Positions 25,597 to 35,072 of a DNA stretch of 64,000 bases are shown here, piece after piece. Below the pieces are notes generated by a model. The model saw only the letters and a program-made list of their open reading frames with translations. It did no database searches and was not told the origin of the DNA. Numbering within the stretch: position 1 is the first letter of the stretch; each line of letters begins with the position of its first letter. A program made the position numbers and the translations under genes. Origin of the DNA: Hassallia sp050875635 (GTDB taxonomy: Bacteria > Cyanobacteriota > Cyanobacteriia > Cyanobacteriales > Nostocaceae); contig NZ_JBPAOH010000002.1 of the NCBI RefSeq assembly GCF_050875635.1, forward strand, positions 79,226-143,225, written 5' to 3'.

Positions 25597-27036
25597 ATGC
25601 TACTTAAACTTACGAAAAATTTCGGTATCAATAAATTACGAAAATTATCACTACGCCTGATTCTTGTCGTTCCTTTTGTGCTGCAAATCTTTGCTGCCGT
25701 CGGATTGACCGGGTATCTATCGTTACGTAATGGGCAGAGAGCAGTTAACGAACTTGCTTCGCGACTGCGGGGTGAAGTCAGTTCGCGTATCGATCAACAC
25801 CTTGATAGCTACCTGGAAACGGCTCGACATTTGGCTCAAGTTAATGGCGATGCTTTCGATTTGGGTTTGCTAGATCCGCAAGATTTAGAAGGTATTTCGC
25901 ATTACTTCTGGAAGCAAATGCAGTTATATAACGTTGGTTATATTAGCTTTGGCTCTAAATTAGGTGAATTTTCTGGCTCTGGATATTACATGGAAAATAC
26001 TGCCATCGTTGTTGATTATGTTTCTCCAAAGCGATACGGCAACAATAATAGCTACACCTACCAAACAGATAACCAAGGCAATCGTATCAAGCTGAGTTCT
26101 AGTTTCCCCGACTACAAATTTCAGAAAGAAGCTTGGTATGCAGAGACAGTCAAGGCAGGTAAACCGATATGGAGCCAGATTTATCAATGGGAAACTGCAC
26201 CAGAAATCTTATCCGTCTCTGCGAACAGTCCAGTCTATGATAAAAATAAAAACTTGATAGGTGTTATTGGTATTGACCAGCGTCTTTCACTGATAAGGGA
26301 TTTTTTGTGCCAATTAAAAGTTAGTCCCAACGGTAAAACTTTTATTTTAGAGCGTAACGGCTTAATAGTTGCCACCTCCAGCAGCGAGAAGCCTTACACA
26401 ATTGTAGGTAAGAAACCACAACGACTCAAAGCAATAGATAGCAGTGATGCCTTAGTTCAAGCAAGCGCGAAATACTTAACACAGCATTTCGGTGACTTGA
26501 GCAAAATCAAGAATAGCCAGCAACTTGACTTTTTAGTTAATGGTCAGCGGCAGTTTATTCAGGTAACACCTTGGCAAGATGAATGGGGGTTAGATTGGCT
26601 GGTAGTTATTGCCGTTCCCGAATCTGACTTTATAGGGCAAATTAATGCCAACACCCGCATGACGATTTTACTATGTTTGGGGGCATTGGTGTTAGCGAGT
26701 TTGCTGGGCATGTATACATCGTGCTGGATTACCCAACCAATTTTACGGCTAAGTAAAGCCTCGGAAGCGATCGCATCCGGTGAGTTGAACCAAAAAGTAC
26801 ACGAGTCAGCAGTCAATGAATTAGGAGTTCTTGGTCAATCGCCCGCCGAAGATTTATCTCGATTGTACGAGTTAGCTTTGAAAGGTCGCGTTAAAGCTAT
26901 ACAAGACCAGGTTGATCGGCTTGCCCAATCAGATGAAAAACTTACTTTATTTGCTCAAGAAATTAGACAATTAGCCAAGAGCTTTAAAATAGAACAAATT
27001 CAAGTTTTTATTCAGCAATATTTGACGAATAACTAA
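25597..27036 (+). CDS. Cache-HAMP sensor lacking a kinase core
   Basis: A 479-residue membrane sensor. TM1 is at about residues 18-42 and an extracytoplasmic dCache-like domain spans about 45-340 (YYMENTAIVVDYVSPKRYG, VSANSPVYDKNKNLIGVIGIDQRLS in pieces). TM2 is at about 350-372 and the first half of a HAMP domain follows (PILRLSKASEAIASGELNQKV). After NELGVLGQS the frame jumps straight to PAEDLSRLYELALKG, which matches the C-terminal tail of the hybrid kinase at 28593 (PVDDLAMLIEYAKKG). The HisKA, ATPase and receiver domains expected between are absent. The stop is 21 bp before the next kinase gene, so the two are probably one operon and the protein may signal through it. An internal deletion is the simplest explanation. 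Confidence 0.8.
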   Translation: MLLKLTKNFGINKLRKLSLRLILVVPFVLQIFAAVGLTGYLSLRNGQRAVNELASRLRGEVSSRIDQHLDSYLETARHLAQVNGDAFDLGLLDPQDLEGISHYFWKQMQLYNVGYISFGSKLGEFSGSGYYMENTAIVVDYVSPKRYGNNNSYTYQTDNQGNRIKLSSSFPDYKFQKEAWYAETVKAGKPIWSQIYQWETAPEILSVSANSPVYDKNKNLIGVIGIDQRLSLIRDFLCQLKVSPNGKTFILERNGLIVATSSSEKPYTIVGKKPQRLKAIDSSDALVQASAKYLTQHFGDLSKIKNSQQLDFLVNGQRQFIQVTPWQDEWGLDWLVVIAVPESDFIGQINANTRMTILLCLGALVLASLLGMYTSCWITQPILRLSKASEAIASGELNQKVHESAVNELGVLGQSPAEDLSRLYELALKGRVKAIQDQVDRLAQSDEKLTLFAQEIRQLAKSFKIEQIQVFIQQYLTNN

Positions 27037-27056
27037 ATTTAGTTAATCATTTTCTG

Positions 27057-28385
27057 ATGCATAACTTAGAAAATAACATTATTTTAATTGTGGACGATAA
27101 CCCCACTAACTTAGCAGTAATATCGGAAGCTTTGATTGATGCGGGCTTGGAAATTGCTGTAGCAACGAGCGGTGAAAATGCTCTCAAGCAAAGTACATAT
27201 GACCCACCAGACCTAATTTTATTAGATGTTCAAATGTCAGGAATTGATGGTTTTGTCACCTGTGAAAAACTGAAGGATAATCCACTAACTCATGACATTC
27301 CTGTGATTTTTATGACGGCATTACATGATACGGCAGATAAAGTCAAAGGTTTTAATTTAGGAGCCGTAGATTATATCACGAAACCGTTTCAGCAAGAAGA
27401 AGTTATAGCTCGTGTTTGCCTGCATTTAAAAATGCGAAATTTAACCAAGAAGCTGGAAGAACAAAATATTCAACTTAAGCAATTCACAGAAGAGTTAGAG
27501 CAACGAGTAACACAGCGAACGGCTGAACTTTCTGAATCTCTAAACGACCTAAAACAAGCTCAAATTCAATTAGTACAAAGTGAAAAAATGTCTGCTCTCG
27601 GTCAGTTGGTGGCTGGTATTGCTCACGAAATTAATAACCCACTCAGTTGTATTTCAGGTAATGTTGACCACATTGAAGAATACTTTCACGATTTGCTGGA
27701 ACACTTGCAACTATGCCAGCAACATTGTGAGCATCCAGAAATTGAGGTTCATGCAGCAAAAATAGATTTAGAGTTTTTGATTGAAGACATACCAAAAATA
27801 ATTGATTCAGCTAAATTAGGAACGAAACGTATACGTGATATTAGCAATTCTCTGCGAACTTTTTCCCGTGCCGATACTACTTATAAGGTATTAGCTGATA
27901 TCCACGAAGGCATCGATAGCACTTTGATGATTTTGCAACATCGCTTGAAAGCAAATGATACTCGTCCAGCAATTAAAATAATTAAACAATATGGAAAGTT
28001 GCCTTTAGTTAAATGTTATTTGGGGCAATTAAATCAAGTATTTATGAATATTATAGCAAACGCAATAGACGCATTAGATGAATCTAGTCAAGGGCGCAGT
28101 TTTGCTGATATAGAACAAGTACCTAATATTATTACTATTAAAACAGAATCTATTGATAATCAAAATCTCATCATTAAAATTAAAGATAATGGCAAAGGTA
28201 TATCATCAGAAGCTAAATCAAAAATTTTTGATTATTTATTTACTACTAAATCAGTTGGCAAAGGTACAGGTTTAGGCTTATCTATCAGTCGTCAGATAGT
28301 GGTAGAAAAACATGGAGGCTTTTTGAGTTGTGAGTCAGTCTTGGGAGAAGGGACAGAGTTAGCGATCGCTATTCCCATAACATAA
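27057..28385 (+). CDS. response regulator-histidine kinase (REC-HisKA-HATPase)
   Basis: A 442-residue soluble protein. A receiver domain spans about residues 8-125 (IILIVDDNPTN, phospho-acceptor Asp in LILLDVQM near 55, Lys in DYITKPF). A coiled coil follows at about 128-172 (EELEQRVTQRTAEL). The HisKA box AGIAHEINNPLS has its His near 190. The ATPase has NAIDALDE, DNGKGIS and GTGLGLSISRQIV. N-terminal receivers on kinases are common in cyanobacteria. It lacks membrane segments and lies 20 bp after the kinase-less Cache sensor, which could be its input. Its paralogue at 31432 has the same plan. Confidence 0.93.
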   Translation: MHNLENNIILIVDDNPTNLAVISEALIDAGLEIAVATSGENALKQSTYDPPDLILLDVQMSGIDGFVTCEKLKDNPLTHDIPVIFMTALHDTADKVKGFNLGAVDYITKPFQQEEVIARVCLHLKMRNLTKKLEEQNIQLKQFTEELEQRVTQRTAELSESLNDLKQAQIQLVQSEKMSALGQLVAGIAHEINNPLSCISGNVDHIEEYFHDLLEHLQLCQQHCEHPEIEVHAAKIDLEFLIEDIPKIIDSAKLGTKRIRDISNSLRTFSRADTTYKVLADIHEGIDSTLMILQHRLKANDTRPAIKIIKQYGKLPLVKCYLGQLNQVFMNIIANAIDALDESSQGRSFADIEQVPNIITIKTESIDNQNLIIKIKDNGKGISSEAKSKIFDYLFTTKSVGKGTGLGLSISRQIVVEKHGGFLSCESVLGEGTELAIAIPIT

Positions 28386-28421
28386 TTTGTAAGTAAATGT
28401 GCATAAATAAACGTTCCTTAA

Positions 28422-28480
28422 CGTAGTAACGGCTTTAGCCGTTAAAATCCTCAGCAACGAGCGGTAAACCGCTCACTACG
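28422..28480. repeat. dispersed hairpin repeat, 'GAGCGGTAAACCGCTC' family
   Basis: GTAGTAACGGCTTTAGCCGTT and GAGCGGTAAACCGCTCACTAC form two adjoining hairpins between GTAGT and ACTAC. It lies between two kinase genes. Confidence 0.85.
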
Positions 28481-28592
28481 AACCAGGAAAACATTACAAA
28501 TATGTGAATTCTTAACTTACATTTGGGAACTATATAATTAACATTCTCAAAAAATGCACTCATAATGCATCCGCTGTTGATTATATACGTAC

Positions 28593-31130
28593 ATGCGACC
28601 TCCCAAAATCAATGACTCAACTCAATTAGATCGTCAGATTATCGATTCCGATCGAAGAAAGCAAGTAGCTTTATTTAACTTTTTGCCTGCGATGCGTCAG
28701 ATAATTAGCAGACTCAGTATCAGCAATAAGATTAGCATTGGCTATGCGATCGCTCTCACCATTGTCGTTGCTCCCACTCTTACTGGCTTAACTATCGGTA
28801 ATTATTACCAGCAGGCAGCTAACAAGCAGAGAATGAGTATTCGCAAAGAGCGTAAGCTTTTGTATAACTTGCGCTCGGCTAGTTTAGAATTTGAACCAGT
28901 TAAAGAGTTTGCTCCTTATCTGCGAAAACCGAAAGAGTTTCAGAAAGCAAAAACAACGGCGATTCAGCGTATTGCTAAAGTTAAGATATTGCTGTCCTCT
29001 CTCAATTTATCAGCGTCAACTTCTTCGATAACATCCCTAAAGCCGCTACTTGTAAAGTATAACGGCACATTTGAACAATTTGCCCAAGATTTACAAGCTA
29101 CCTTGGATAAAATTGACCCGGCAAATATAGAGCATGAAGATGTTTTGAAAGCAAATAAATTGCTAAACTATTTAGCAGATAACGATACAAATGTCAATAA
29201 AAATATTTTTTTTGATGACCTAGCACTTGTGATAGAAACTGCTGACAAACAAGAAGAATTGTCCGAAGTTGCTAATTATCACAGAGAAATTATCTTCAAA
29301 GTAATTATTTTTGTAACTCTCATAATATCGATAGCGATCGCTACTTATTTTATTATGTATATAAGTAAGGCGATCGCTTCTCCTCTAAAAGCATTAACTG
29401 ATGTTGCTCAAAAAGCAACCCCAGAATTAAATGTGGAAACACCTATTACCACAACTGACGAAATAGGATTATTAACAGCTTATTTCAATCAACTGATTCA
29501 CCAGATAACAATTCTTTTATCAAAGCAAAAAGAAGCCAAAATAGCAGTTGATATTGCCAATAATGCCAAGAGCGAATTTCTCGCAAACATGAGCCACGAA
29601 CTGAGAACCCCACTTAACGGCATTTTAGGCTACGCTCAAATCCTAGAAAACTCCAAAACCCTAACAGAAGAAGAAAAACATGGCATTGGCATTATTCGCT
29701 CATGTGGTTTAAATTTATTAACATTAATAAATGATATTTTAGACATCTCCAAAATAGAAGCTCACCAAATGGAACTGCGTCCGACAGATTTTTATCTACC
29801 CTCTTTGCTACAAGGAGTTGTAGAAATTTGTCGCTTTAAAGCTGAAGAAAAAAACATCGAATTTATTTACCAACCTGCTGCAAATTTACCAACAGGTGTC
29901 ACTGCTGACGACAAGCGACTGCGACAAGTCCTGATTAATTTACTTGGTAATGCGATTAAATTTACAGACAATGGAGGAGTAACTTTTCAAGTAGAGGTAA
30001 TTGGTAATAGCAAATCGGTAATTGGTAATAGGGAATCCGTAATTGGTAATAGAAAATCGGTAATAGGTAATAGCGAATCGGTAATAGGTAATAGAAAAGA
30101 AGAATTCCCAACTCCCCATTCCCCACTCCCCACTCCCCACTCCCCACTCCCCACTCCCCATTCCCAATTCCCAATTACCAAAATTAAATTTAAAATTCAA
30201 GATACAGGGGTTGGCATGAGTCCTACACAAATAGAGAAGATATTCTTACCCTTTGAACAGCTAGGAGATAGCACACATCAAACAGAAGGCACAGGATTAG
30301 GACTAGCTATTAGCCAGAAAATCGTCGAACTTATGGGTAGTTCCATTAAAGTAAAAAGTAAGTTTGGTGTAGGTAGTGTATTTGAGTTTGAAATAGAATT
30401 TTTAATACCTGATAATTGGACAGAGAGTAATACTATCACAAGTGGCGGGAGAATCACTGGTTACTCTGGTTCCAGAAAAAAAATTATGATTGTCGATGAC
30501 AGTTGGGAAAATCGCTCAGTAATTGTCAATCTTTTAGAACCCTTGGGTTTTACTATAATTGAAGCTGCTAACGGTGAATCAGGCTTAGAACAAGCAAGTC
30601 TTTATTATCCAGATTTGATTATATCTGACTTAGAAATGCCTATAATCGATGGGTGGGAAATGCTTAAGCAACTGCGAACAAACCAAAAGTTTCAAGAGAC
30701 AATATTTATTATTTATTCGGCAAGTATTTTTGATATAAACCGACAAAAAAATCAAGTAGCAGTAGGTGATGATTTTTTGGCAAAACCGGTGCAAGCAGCG
30801 GAAATTTATCGCCTTTTGTCAAAGCACTTAAAACTGAGTTGGATTTACGCAGAAGCGCAAAAAGAAAAAGTGCGATCGCATCAGCCACTTTCTCCGGGAG
30901 TATCGCCTAAACCACAAACAACAGGTGAAATCATTGTCCCACCAGTTGACGATTTGGCAATGCTCATAGAATATGCAAAAAAAGGACAAATCAAAGGAAT
31001 TCAAAAAGAATTGGAAAAAATTTACAAAATGGATGAAACCTATAAACCTTTTGTTAACCACTTAAATCAACTTGTCAAAAGTTTTAACATAAAAAAAATA
31101 CGTGAGTTTCTACAAAATCATATAAATTAA
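28593..31130 (+). CDS. membrane hybrid histidine kinase with receiver domain
   Basis: An 845-residue protein. TM1 lies at about residues 45-68, a sensor region at 70-227, TM2 at about 228-255 and HAMP to about 310. HisKA has FLANMSHELRTPLNG with His near 334. The ATPase has NLLGNAIKF, IQDTGVGM and GTGLGLAISQKIVEL. A receiver at about 630-745 has KIMIVDDSWEN, Asp in LIISDLEMP and Lys in FLAKPVQ. A C-terminal helical tail follows from 770. A stretch of translated low-complexity DNA of about 60 residues (VIGNSKSVIGNR repeats, then PTPHSPLPTPHSPLP) is inserted in the ATPase domain before the D-box, in frame. Whether it disturbs ATP binding is unknown. It sits between two REC-kinase genes. Confidence 0.92.
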   Translation: MRPPKINDSTQLDRQIIDSDRRKQVALFNFLPAMRQIISRLSISNKISIGYAIALTIVVAPTLTGLTIGNYYQQAANKQRMSIRKERKLLYNLRSASLEFEPVKEFAPYLRKPKEFQKAKTTAIQRIAKVKILLSSLNLSASTSSITSLKPLLVKYNGTFEQFAQDLQATLDKIDPANIEHEDVLKANKLLNYLADNDTNVNKNIFFDDLALVIETADKQEELSEVANYHREIIFKVIIFVTLIISIAIATYFIMYISKAIASPLKALTDVAQKATPELNVETPITTTDEIGLLTAYFNQLIHQITILLSKQKEAKIAVDIANNAKSEFLANMSHELRTPLNGILGYAQILENSKTLTEEEKHGIGIIRSCGLNLLTLINDILDISKIEAHQMELRPTDFYLPSLLQGVVEICRFKAEEKNIEFIYQPAANLPTGVTADDKRLRQVLINLLGNAIKFTDNGGVTFQVEVIGNSKSVIGNRESVIGNRKSVIGNSESVIGNRKEEFPTPHSPLPTPHSPLPTPHSQFPITKIKFKIQDTGVGMSPTQIEKIFLPFEQLGDSTHQTEGTGLGLAISQKIVELMGSSIKVKSKFGVGSVFEFEIEFLIPDNWTESNTITSGGRITGYSGSRKKIMIVDDSWENRSVIVNLLEPLGFTIIEAANGESGLEQASLYYPDLIISDLEMPIIDGWEMLKQLRTNQKFQETIFIIYSASIFDINRQKNQVAVGDDFLAKPVQAAEIYRLLSKHLKLSWIYAEAQKEKVRSHQPLSPGVSPKPQTTGEIIVPPVDDLAMLIEYAKKGQIKGIQKELEKIYKMDETYKPFVNHLNQLVKSFNIKKIREFLQNHIN
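29997..30178 (+). repeat. low-complexity arrays inside a histidine kinase gene
   Basis: GGTAATAG(G/C)(A/G)AATCCG-type 15-bp and 30-bp units occupy 29997-30095, then CCCCACT/CCCCATT heptamers at 30110-30178. Both are typical intergenic arrays of this genome (compare 63060-63180). Here they are translated in frame within the ATPase domain. Confidence 0.92.
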
Positions 31131-31394
31131 CGTGAGTTCGACTGACCTCTCCCACCCAACCTCCCTCTCTCTTGAAAAGCTTTGATGCCTTCTCTTCGAG
31201 AGGCTTCGCCAACGGCAACGCCAAGGGCGAACGGAGGAAACCTCCGCTCAAACTTTTCGCTCCTATAAGGAGAGGAAGGAGCAACGCAATAATAAAGATT
31301 TTAAGCCTCTCCCCGTTGGCGTCAGCCTGCCGTTAGGCAAGCGGGGAGAGGTTTACCAGAGGGGTCAAATCAAATAAGAACGAACTCACGTTAA
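31127..31394. repeat. 268-bp MITE-like element with perfect 14-bp inverted ends
   Basis: TTAACGTGAGTTCG at 31127-31140 is exactly inverted as CGAACTCACGTTAA at 31381-31394. The interior holds CCTCTCC/GGAGAGG segments and CTCCCCGTTGGCG / CGGGGAGAGG pairing but no coding frame. The left end overlaps the stop codon of the hybrid kinase gene (TAA at 31128-31130), so the element either supplied or preserved that stop. Confidence 0.85.
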
Positions 31395-31431
31395 ATTAGT
31401 ATCAAAATAAGCAATTAAATTAAAAACTACA

Positions 31432-32799
31432 ATGATTAATTTACATAACCAAACAAACGACTTATTAACTGAAAGCACAAGCAACACTCTCCATAATATT
31501 GAGACAATATTAGTTATTGATGATAGCCCAACCAATCTACAAGTTCTTCACGCTACTTTAGAGAATGCTGGCTATGAAGTTATAGTTGAAATGGACGGAA
31601 ACAGTGGAATTGAGCAAGTAAAAAATAATCCACCTGATTTGATATTGCTAGATGTAATGATGCCTGGAATAGATGGTTTTGAAACTTGTCGGAGATTGCA
31701 AGCAAATCCATCTACTCAAGAAATTCCGATTATTTTTATAACTGCTCTTTCTGATTCCGTAGAAAAAGTTAAAGGGCTAAGTTTAGGAGCAGTAGATTAC
31801 ATTACGAAGCCATTTAATCAAAAAGAAGTTTTAGCCAGAATTAAATTACACTTAAAATTGCGACAACTCAAATTAGAGTTAGACGAACAAAAACAGCAAT
31901 TAGAGCAAAGAGTTAAAGAACGCACTGCTGAACTTTCTCAAGCTTTAGAAGAACTCAAAAAAACTCAATTACAGTTAGTCCATACTGAAAAAATCTCCTT
32001 TTTAGGGCAGCTAGTTACCGGCGTGGCTCATGAAGTTAACAATCCCGTCGGCTTTATTTCTACTAACTTATATCACGCTGACCACTACATCCAAGATTTA
32101 ATTAACTTAGTGAAGCTCTACCAAAAAAAGTTTCCCACACCTGGGTACGAAATTGAAGATAACATTAAGGCGATGGATTTAGAGCATGTACTGCAAGATT
32201 TGCCGAAAGTGATTTCTTCAATGAAACTTGGTACTGAACGCATTCAAGGAATCATGCAATCGCTACGAAATTTTTCACGGGTGGATGGAGAACAGAAAAA
32301 GGCTGTTGATATTCATGAAGGGTTAGAAACTAGTTTGATGATTTTGCAGCACCGTTTTAAAGCTTTACCCAAACGTCCCACTATTAATGTAATTAAAGAA
32401 TATGGCAATTTACCTAAAATTAAATGCTACCCCGTACAACTCAATCAAGTGTTTATGAATTTAATCTCAAATGCGATTGATGCGATTGAGGAACCAATAA
32501 AAGACATAGACGCATTTTCTACGGCTTCTCGCAGATTCGGACTAATTCGCATTCGCACCACCATAGACAAAGAGCAAGTAACAATTCAAATTTCCGACAA
32601 CGGAATGGGGATATCAGAGTCAGTGCAAAGCCAGATATTTCAACCTTTCTTCACAACTAAACCAGAAGGTAAAGGTAGTGGATTAGGACTTTCTATTAGC
32701 AACCAAATTATCACCGAGAAGCACGGCGGAACGTTACAATGTATTTCATCTGTGGGGAATGGTACAGAATTTGTGATTCAAATTCCGTTAAAGAGTTAG
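31432..32799 (+). CDS. response regulator-histidine kinase (REC-HisKA-HATPase)
   Basis: A 455-residue soluble protein with the same plan as the gene at 27057. The receiver is at about residues 22-140 (TILVIDDSPTN, LILLDVMMPGIDGFETC, DYITKPFNQKE). A coiled coil follows at 142-185. The HisKA box TGVAHEVNNPVGF has its His near 200. The ATPase has NLISNAIDAIEEP, DNGMGIS and GSGLGLSISNQII. The shared phrases LQHRFKAL, KRIQGI/ERIQGI and LNQVFMN show that the two genes are paralogues. It has no membrane segment. It may be phosphorylated by, or pass phosphate to, the neighbouring hybrid kinase. Confidence 0.93.
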   Translation: MINLHNQTNDLLTESTSNTLHNIETILVIDDSPTNLQVLHATLENAGYEVIVEMDGNSGIEQVKNNPPDLILLDVMMPGIDGFETCRRLQANPSTQEIPIIFITALSDSVEKVKGLSLGAVDYITKPFNQKEVLARIKLHLKLRQLKLELDEQKQQLEQRVKERTAELSQALEELKKTQLQLVHTEKISFLGQLVTGVAHEVNNPVGFISTNLYHADHYIQDLINLVKLYQKKFPTPGYEIEDNIKAMDLEHVLQDLPKVISSMKLGTERIQGIMQSLRNFSRVDGEQKKAVDIHEGLETSLMILQHRFKALPKRPTINVIKEYGNLPKIKCYPVQLNQVFMNLISNAIDAIEEPIKDIDAFSTASRRFGLIRIRTTIDKEQVTIQISDNGMGISESVQSQIFQPFFTTKPEGKGSGLGLSISNQIITEKHGGTLQCISSVGNGTEFVIQIPLKS

Positions 32800-32809
32800 A
32801 AGTTAAAAT

Positions 32810-32866
32810 GTAGTAAGGGCTTTAGCCCTTAAAATCTTTGATCTGAGCGGTAAACCGCTCACTACG
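32810..32866. repeat. dispersed hairpin repeat, 'GAGCGGTAAACCGCTC' family
   Basis: GTAGTAAGGGCTTTAGCCCTT followed by GAGCGGTAAACCGCTCACTAC: two hairpins between GTAGT and ACTAC. It lies between the kinase gene and ligA. Confidence 0.85.
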
Positions 32867-32952
32867 AATTTACGAGGCTATCCTAAATGCTGATGTCAGA
32901 GGCTGTGCAAAATGCTAAAAGTAAAACGAATATGAAAATTTGGATTTTTTAA

Positions 32953-35001
32953 GTGGAGAGCGACTCCGTGGAATCATTGACGTTGAAGGTTAAACAGCGA
33001 GTTCAAGAACTGCGGCAATTACTACAACAAGCTAGCTATGCCTATTACGTCCTCGATTCTCCCATAATGGAGGATACAGTTTACGATCGCCTATATCGAG
33101 AATTGCAACAACTGGAAACTGAACACCCAGAAGTTGTCACCCCAGATAGTCCGACTCAGCGCGTGGGTGAAAAGCCAGCTACACAGTTTACCTCGGTGCG
33201 GCACAACATTCCCCTCTACAGTTTGGAGAATGCCTTTAATGTTGATGAATTGCAAGCTTGGGATCGGCGTTGGCGACGTCAAGCACCGAACATAGATGCG
33301 GTAGAATATGTCTGCGAACTGAAAATTGATGGAAATGCTTTAGCTCTAACTTACGAAAATGGCGTTTTAGTCAGAGGAGCGACTAGAGGTGATGGTGTAA
33401 CTGGTGAAGATATTACCCAAAATGTGCGAACAATTCGCTCAATTCCCTTGCGGTTGAATATGTCCGGGTTAGAAAACGTTGAACGGGTGGAAGTTCGCGG
33501 TGAGACGTTTTTACCTTTGGAGGTATTTAAGCAAATTAACTCACAAAGAAGTGCAGCGGGTGAACAATTATTTGCCAATCCTCGCAACGCTACCGCTGGT
33601 ACACTGCGGCAATTAGACTCTCGCATTGTCGCGCAACGGCAGTTAGATTTTTTTGCTTACACGCTGCACATTCCAGGGTTGGATGACGCAAGTATTGCTA
33701 ATACTCAATGGGAAGCTTTGGAATTATTGCAAAAAATGGGTTTTCGCGTCAACCCAAACAAGCGTTTGTGTGGAACTTCTGCCGAAGTTGCTGAATATTA
33801 TCAACATTGGGATACAGAACGGCTGAATTTAGCTTACATGACTGATGGGGTGGTGGTAAAGCTGAATTCTTTTAAGCTGCAAGAACAGTTGGGATTTACG
33901 CAAAAGTTTCCCCGCTGGGCTGTAGCACTGAAATACGCAGCCGAAGAAGCACCTACCCGCGTAGAAAATATTGCGGTGAATGTCGGCAGAACTGGCGCGT
34001 TAACGCCTTTGGCAGAAATGCGCCCGGTGCAACTTGCCGGAACGACTGTATCACGCGCTACTTTACATAATAGCGATCGCATTGCCCAATTAGACATTCG
34101 CATCGGCGATACTGTCATCGTCCGCAAAGCTGGAGAAATTATCCCGGAAGTGTTGAGGGTACTCAAAGAACTTCGTCCCGACGACACTAAACCGTTTATT
34201 ATGCCTACCCATTGTCCAGTATGCAACCAACCGGTAGTGCGAGAAACAGGTGAAGCGGTAACTCGTTGTGTGAATGCTTCTTGTGCAGCTATCCTCAAGG
34301 GTGCGATAGAACATTGGGTAAGTCGCGATGCGCTGGATATTCGCGGTATGGGGGAAAAACTGGTGCATCAACTTGTTGATAAAGGTGTGGTGCATTCGGT
34401 TGCTGATTTATATGACTTGACAGAAGACAAGTTTTGTGCATTAGAGCGGATGGGGAAAAAGTCAGCAGAAAAATTGGTGAGTGCGATCGCATTTAGTAAA
34501 AATCAACCTTGGTCGCGAGTATTATATGGTTTAGGCATTCGTCACGTTGGCAGCGTCAATGCCCAATTATTAACTGAGAAGTTTCCCACCGTAGAAAAAT
34601 TAGCTAACTCTGACCAAGCAGATATTGAAACTGTTTACGGTATTGGTGCAGAAATTGCTCAATCTGTTTATCAGTGGTTCCACATTGCTGCAAATCAAAC
34701 TTTAATTGAACGGTTGCAAGCTGCCGGGTTACAATTTGTTGGGGAAGTAAGCGAGGTTGCAGATAAAAATCAAAAGTTTGCCGGTAAAACTTTTGTAATC
34801 ACGGGTACTTTACCAACTTTGAAACGCGATGAAGCGAAAGCTTTGATTCAGAAAAATGGTGGTAAAGTGACGGAATCTGTGAGTAAGAAAACAGATTATT
34901 TAGTTGTGGGGGAAGATGCGGGTTCTAAGTTGGAGAAAGCGCAAAGTTTGGGAATTACGCAGTTAAGTGAAACTCAATTGTTGGAATTGGTGGGTGAGTA
35001 A
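32953..35001 (+). CDS. ligA: NAD-dependent DNA ligase LigA
   Basis: A 682-residue enzyme sealing nicks in replication and repair. The N-terminal Ia domain has YYVLDSPIMEDTVYD. The adenylation site CELKIDGNALAL has its catalytic Lys near 124. An OB fold, a four-Cys zinc finger (CPVCNQP, then CVNASC, near 410-435), a helix-hairpin-helix region (LDIRGMGEKL, LYGLGIRHVG) and a C-terminal BRCT domain (AGKTFVITGTLPTLKRDEA) follow in order. Length matches the family. No ATG fits; the start is GTG at 32953, or another GTG five codons later. A hairpin at 35014-35046 ends the gene. Confidence 0.97.
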   Translation: MESDSVESLTLKVKQRVQELRQLLQQASYAYYVLDSPIMEDTVYDRLYRELQQLETEHPEVVTPDSPTQRVGEKPATQFTSVRHNIPLYSLENAFNVDELQAWDRRWRRQAPNIDAVEYVCELKIDGNALALTYENGVLVRGATRGDGVTGEDITQNVRTIRSIPLRLNMSGLENVERVEVRGETFLPLEVFKQINSQRSAAGEQLFANPRNATAGTLRQLDSRIVAQRQLDFFAYTLHIPGLDDASIANTQWEALELLQKMGFRVNPNKRLCGTSAEVAEYYQHWDTERLNLAYMTDGVVVKLNSFKLQEQLGFTQKFPRWAVALKYAAEEAPTRVENIAVNVGRTGALTPLAEMRPVQLAGTTVSRATLHNSDRIAQLDIRIGDTVIVRKAGEIIPEVLRVLKELRPDDTKPFIMPTHCPVCNQPVVRETGEAVTRCVNASCAAILKGAIEHWVSRDALDIRGMGEKLVHQLVDKGVVHSVADLYDLTEDKFCALERMGKKSAEKLVSAIAFSKNQPWSRVLYGLGIRHVGSVNAQLLTEKFPTVEKLANSDQADIETVYGIGAEIAQSVYQWFHIAANQTLIERLQAAGLQFVGEVSEVADKNQKFAGKTFVITGTLPTLKRDEAKALIQKNGGKVTESVSKKTDYLVVGEDAGSKLEKAQSLGITQLSETQLLELVGE

Positions 35002-35013
35002 TGAATCGTAATA

Positions 35014-35046
35014 AGAAACCCGGTTTCTCAAAGAAACCGGGTTTCT
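35014..35046. terminator. strong hairpin between convergent genes
   Basis: AGAAACCCGGTTTCT at 35014-35028 pairs perfectly with AGAAACCGGGTTTCT at 35032-35046 across a 3-base loop. It lies 12 bp after the ligA stop and 26 bp before the end of the convergent peroxidase gene, so it could end both transcripts. The same text is also a known kind of dispersed cyanobacterial repeat. Confidence 0.65.
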
Positions 35047-35072
35047 ATAGTTCGTGCGTTATTTAGTTAGCG

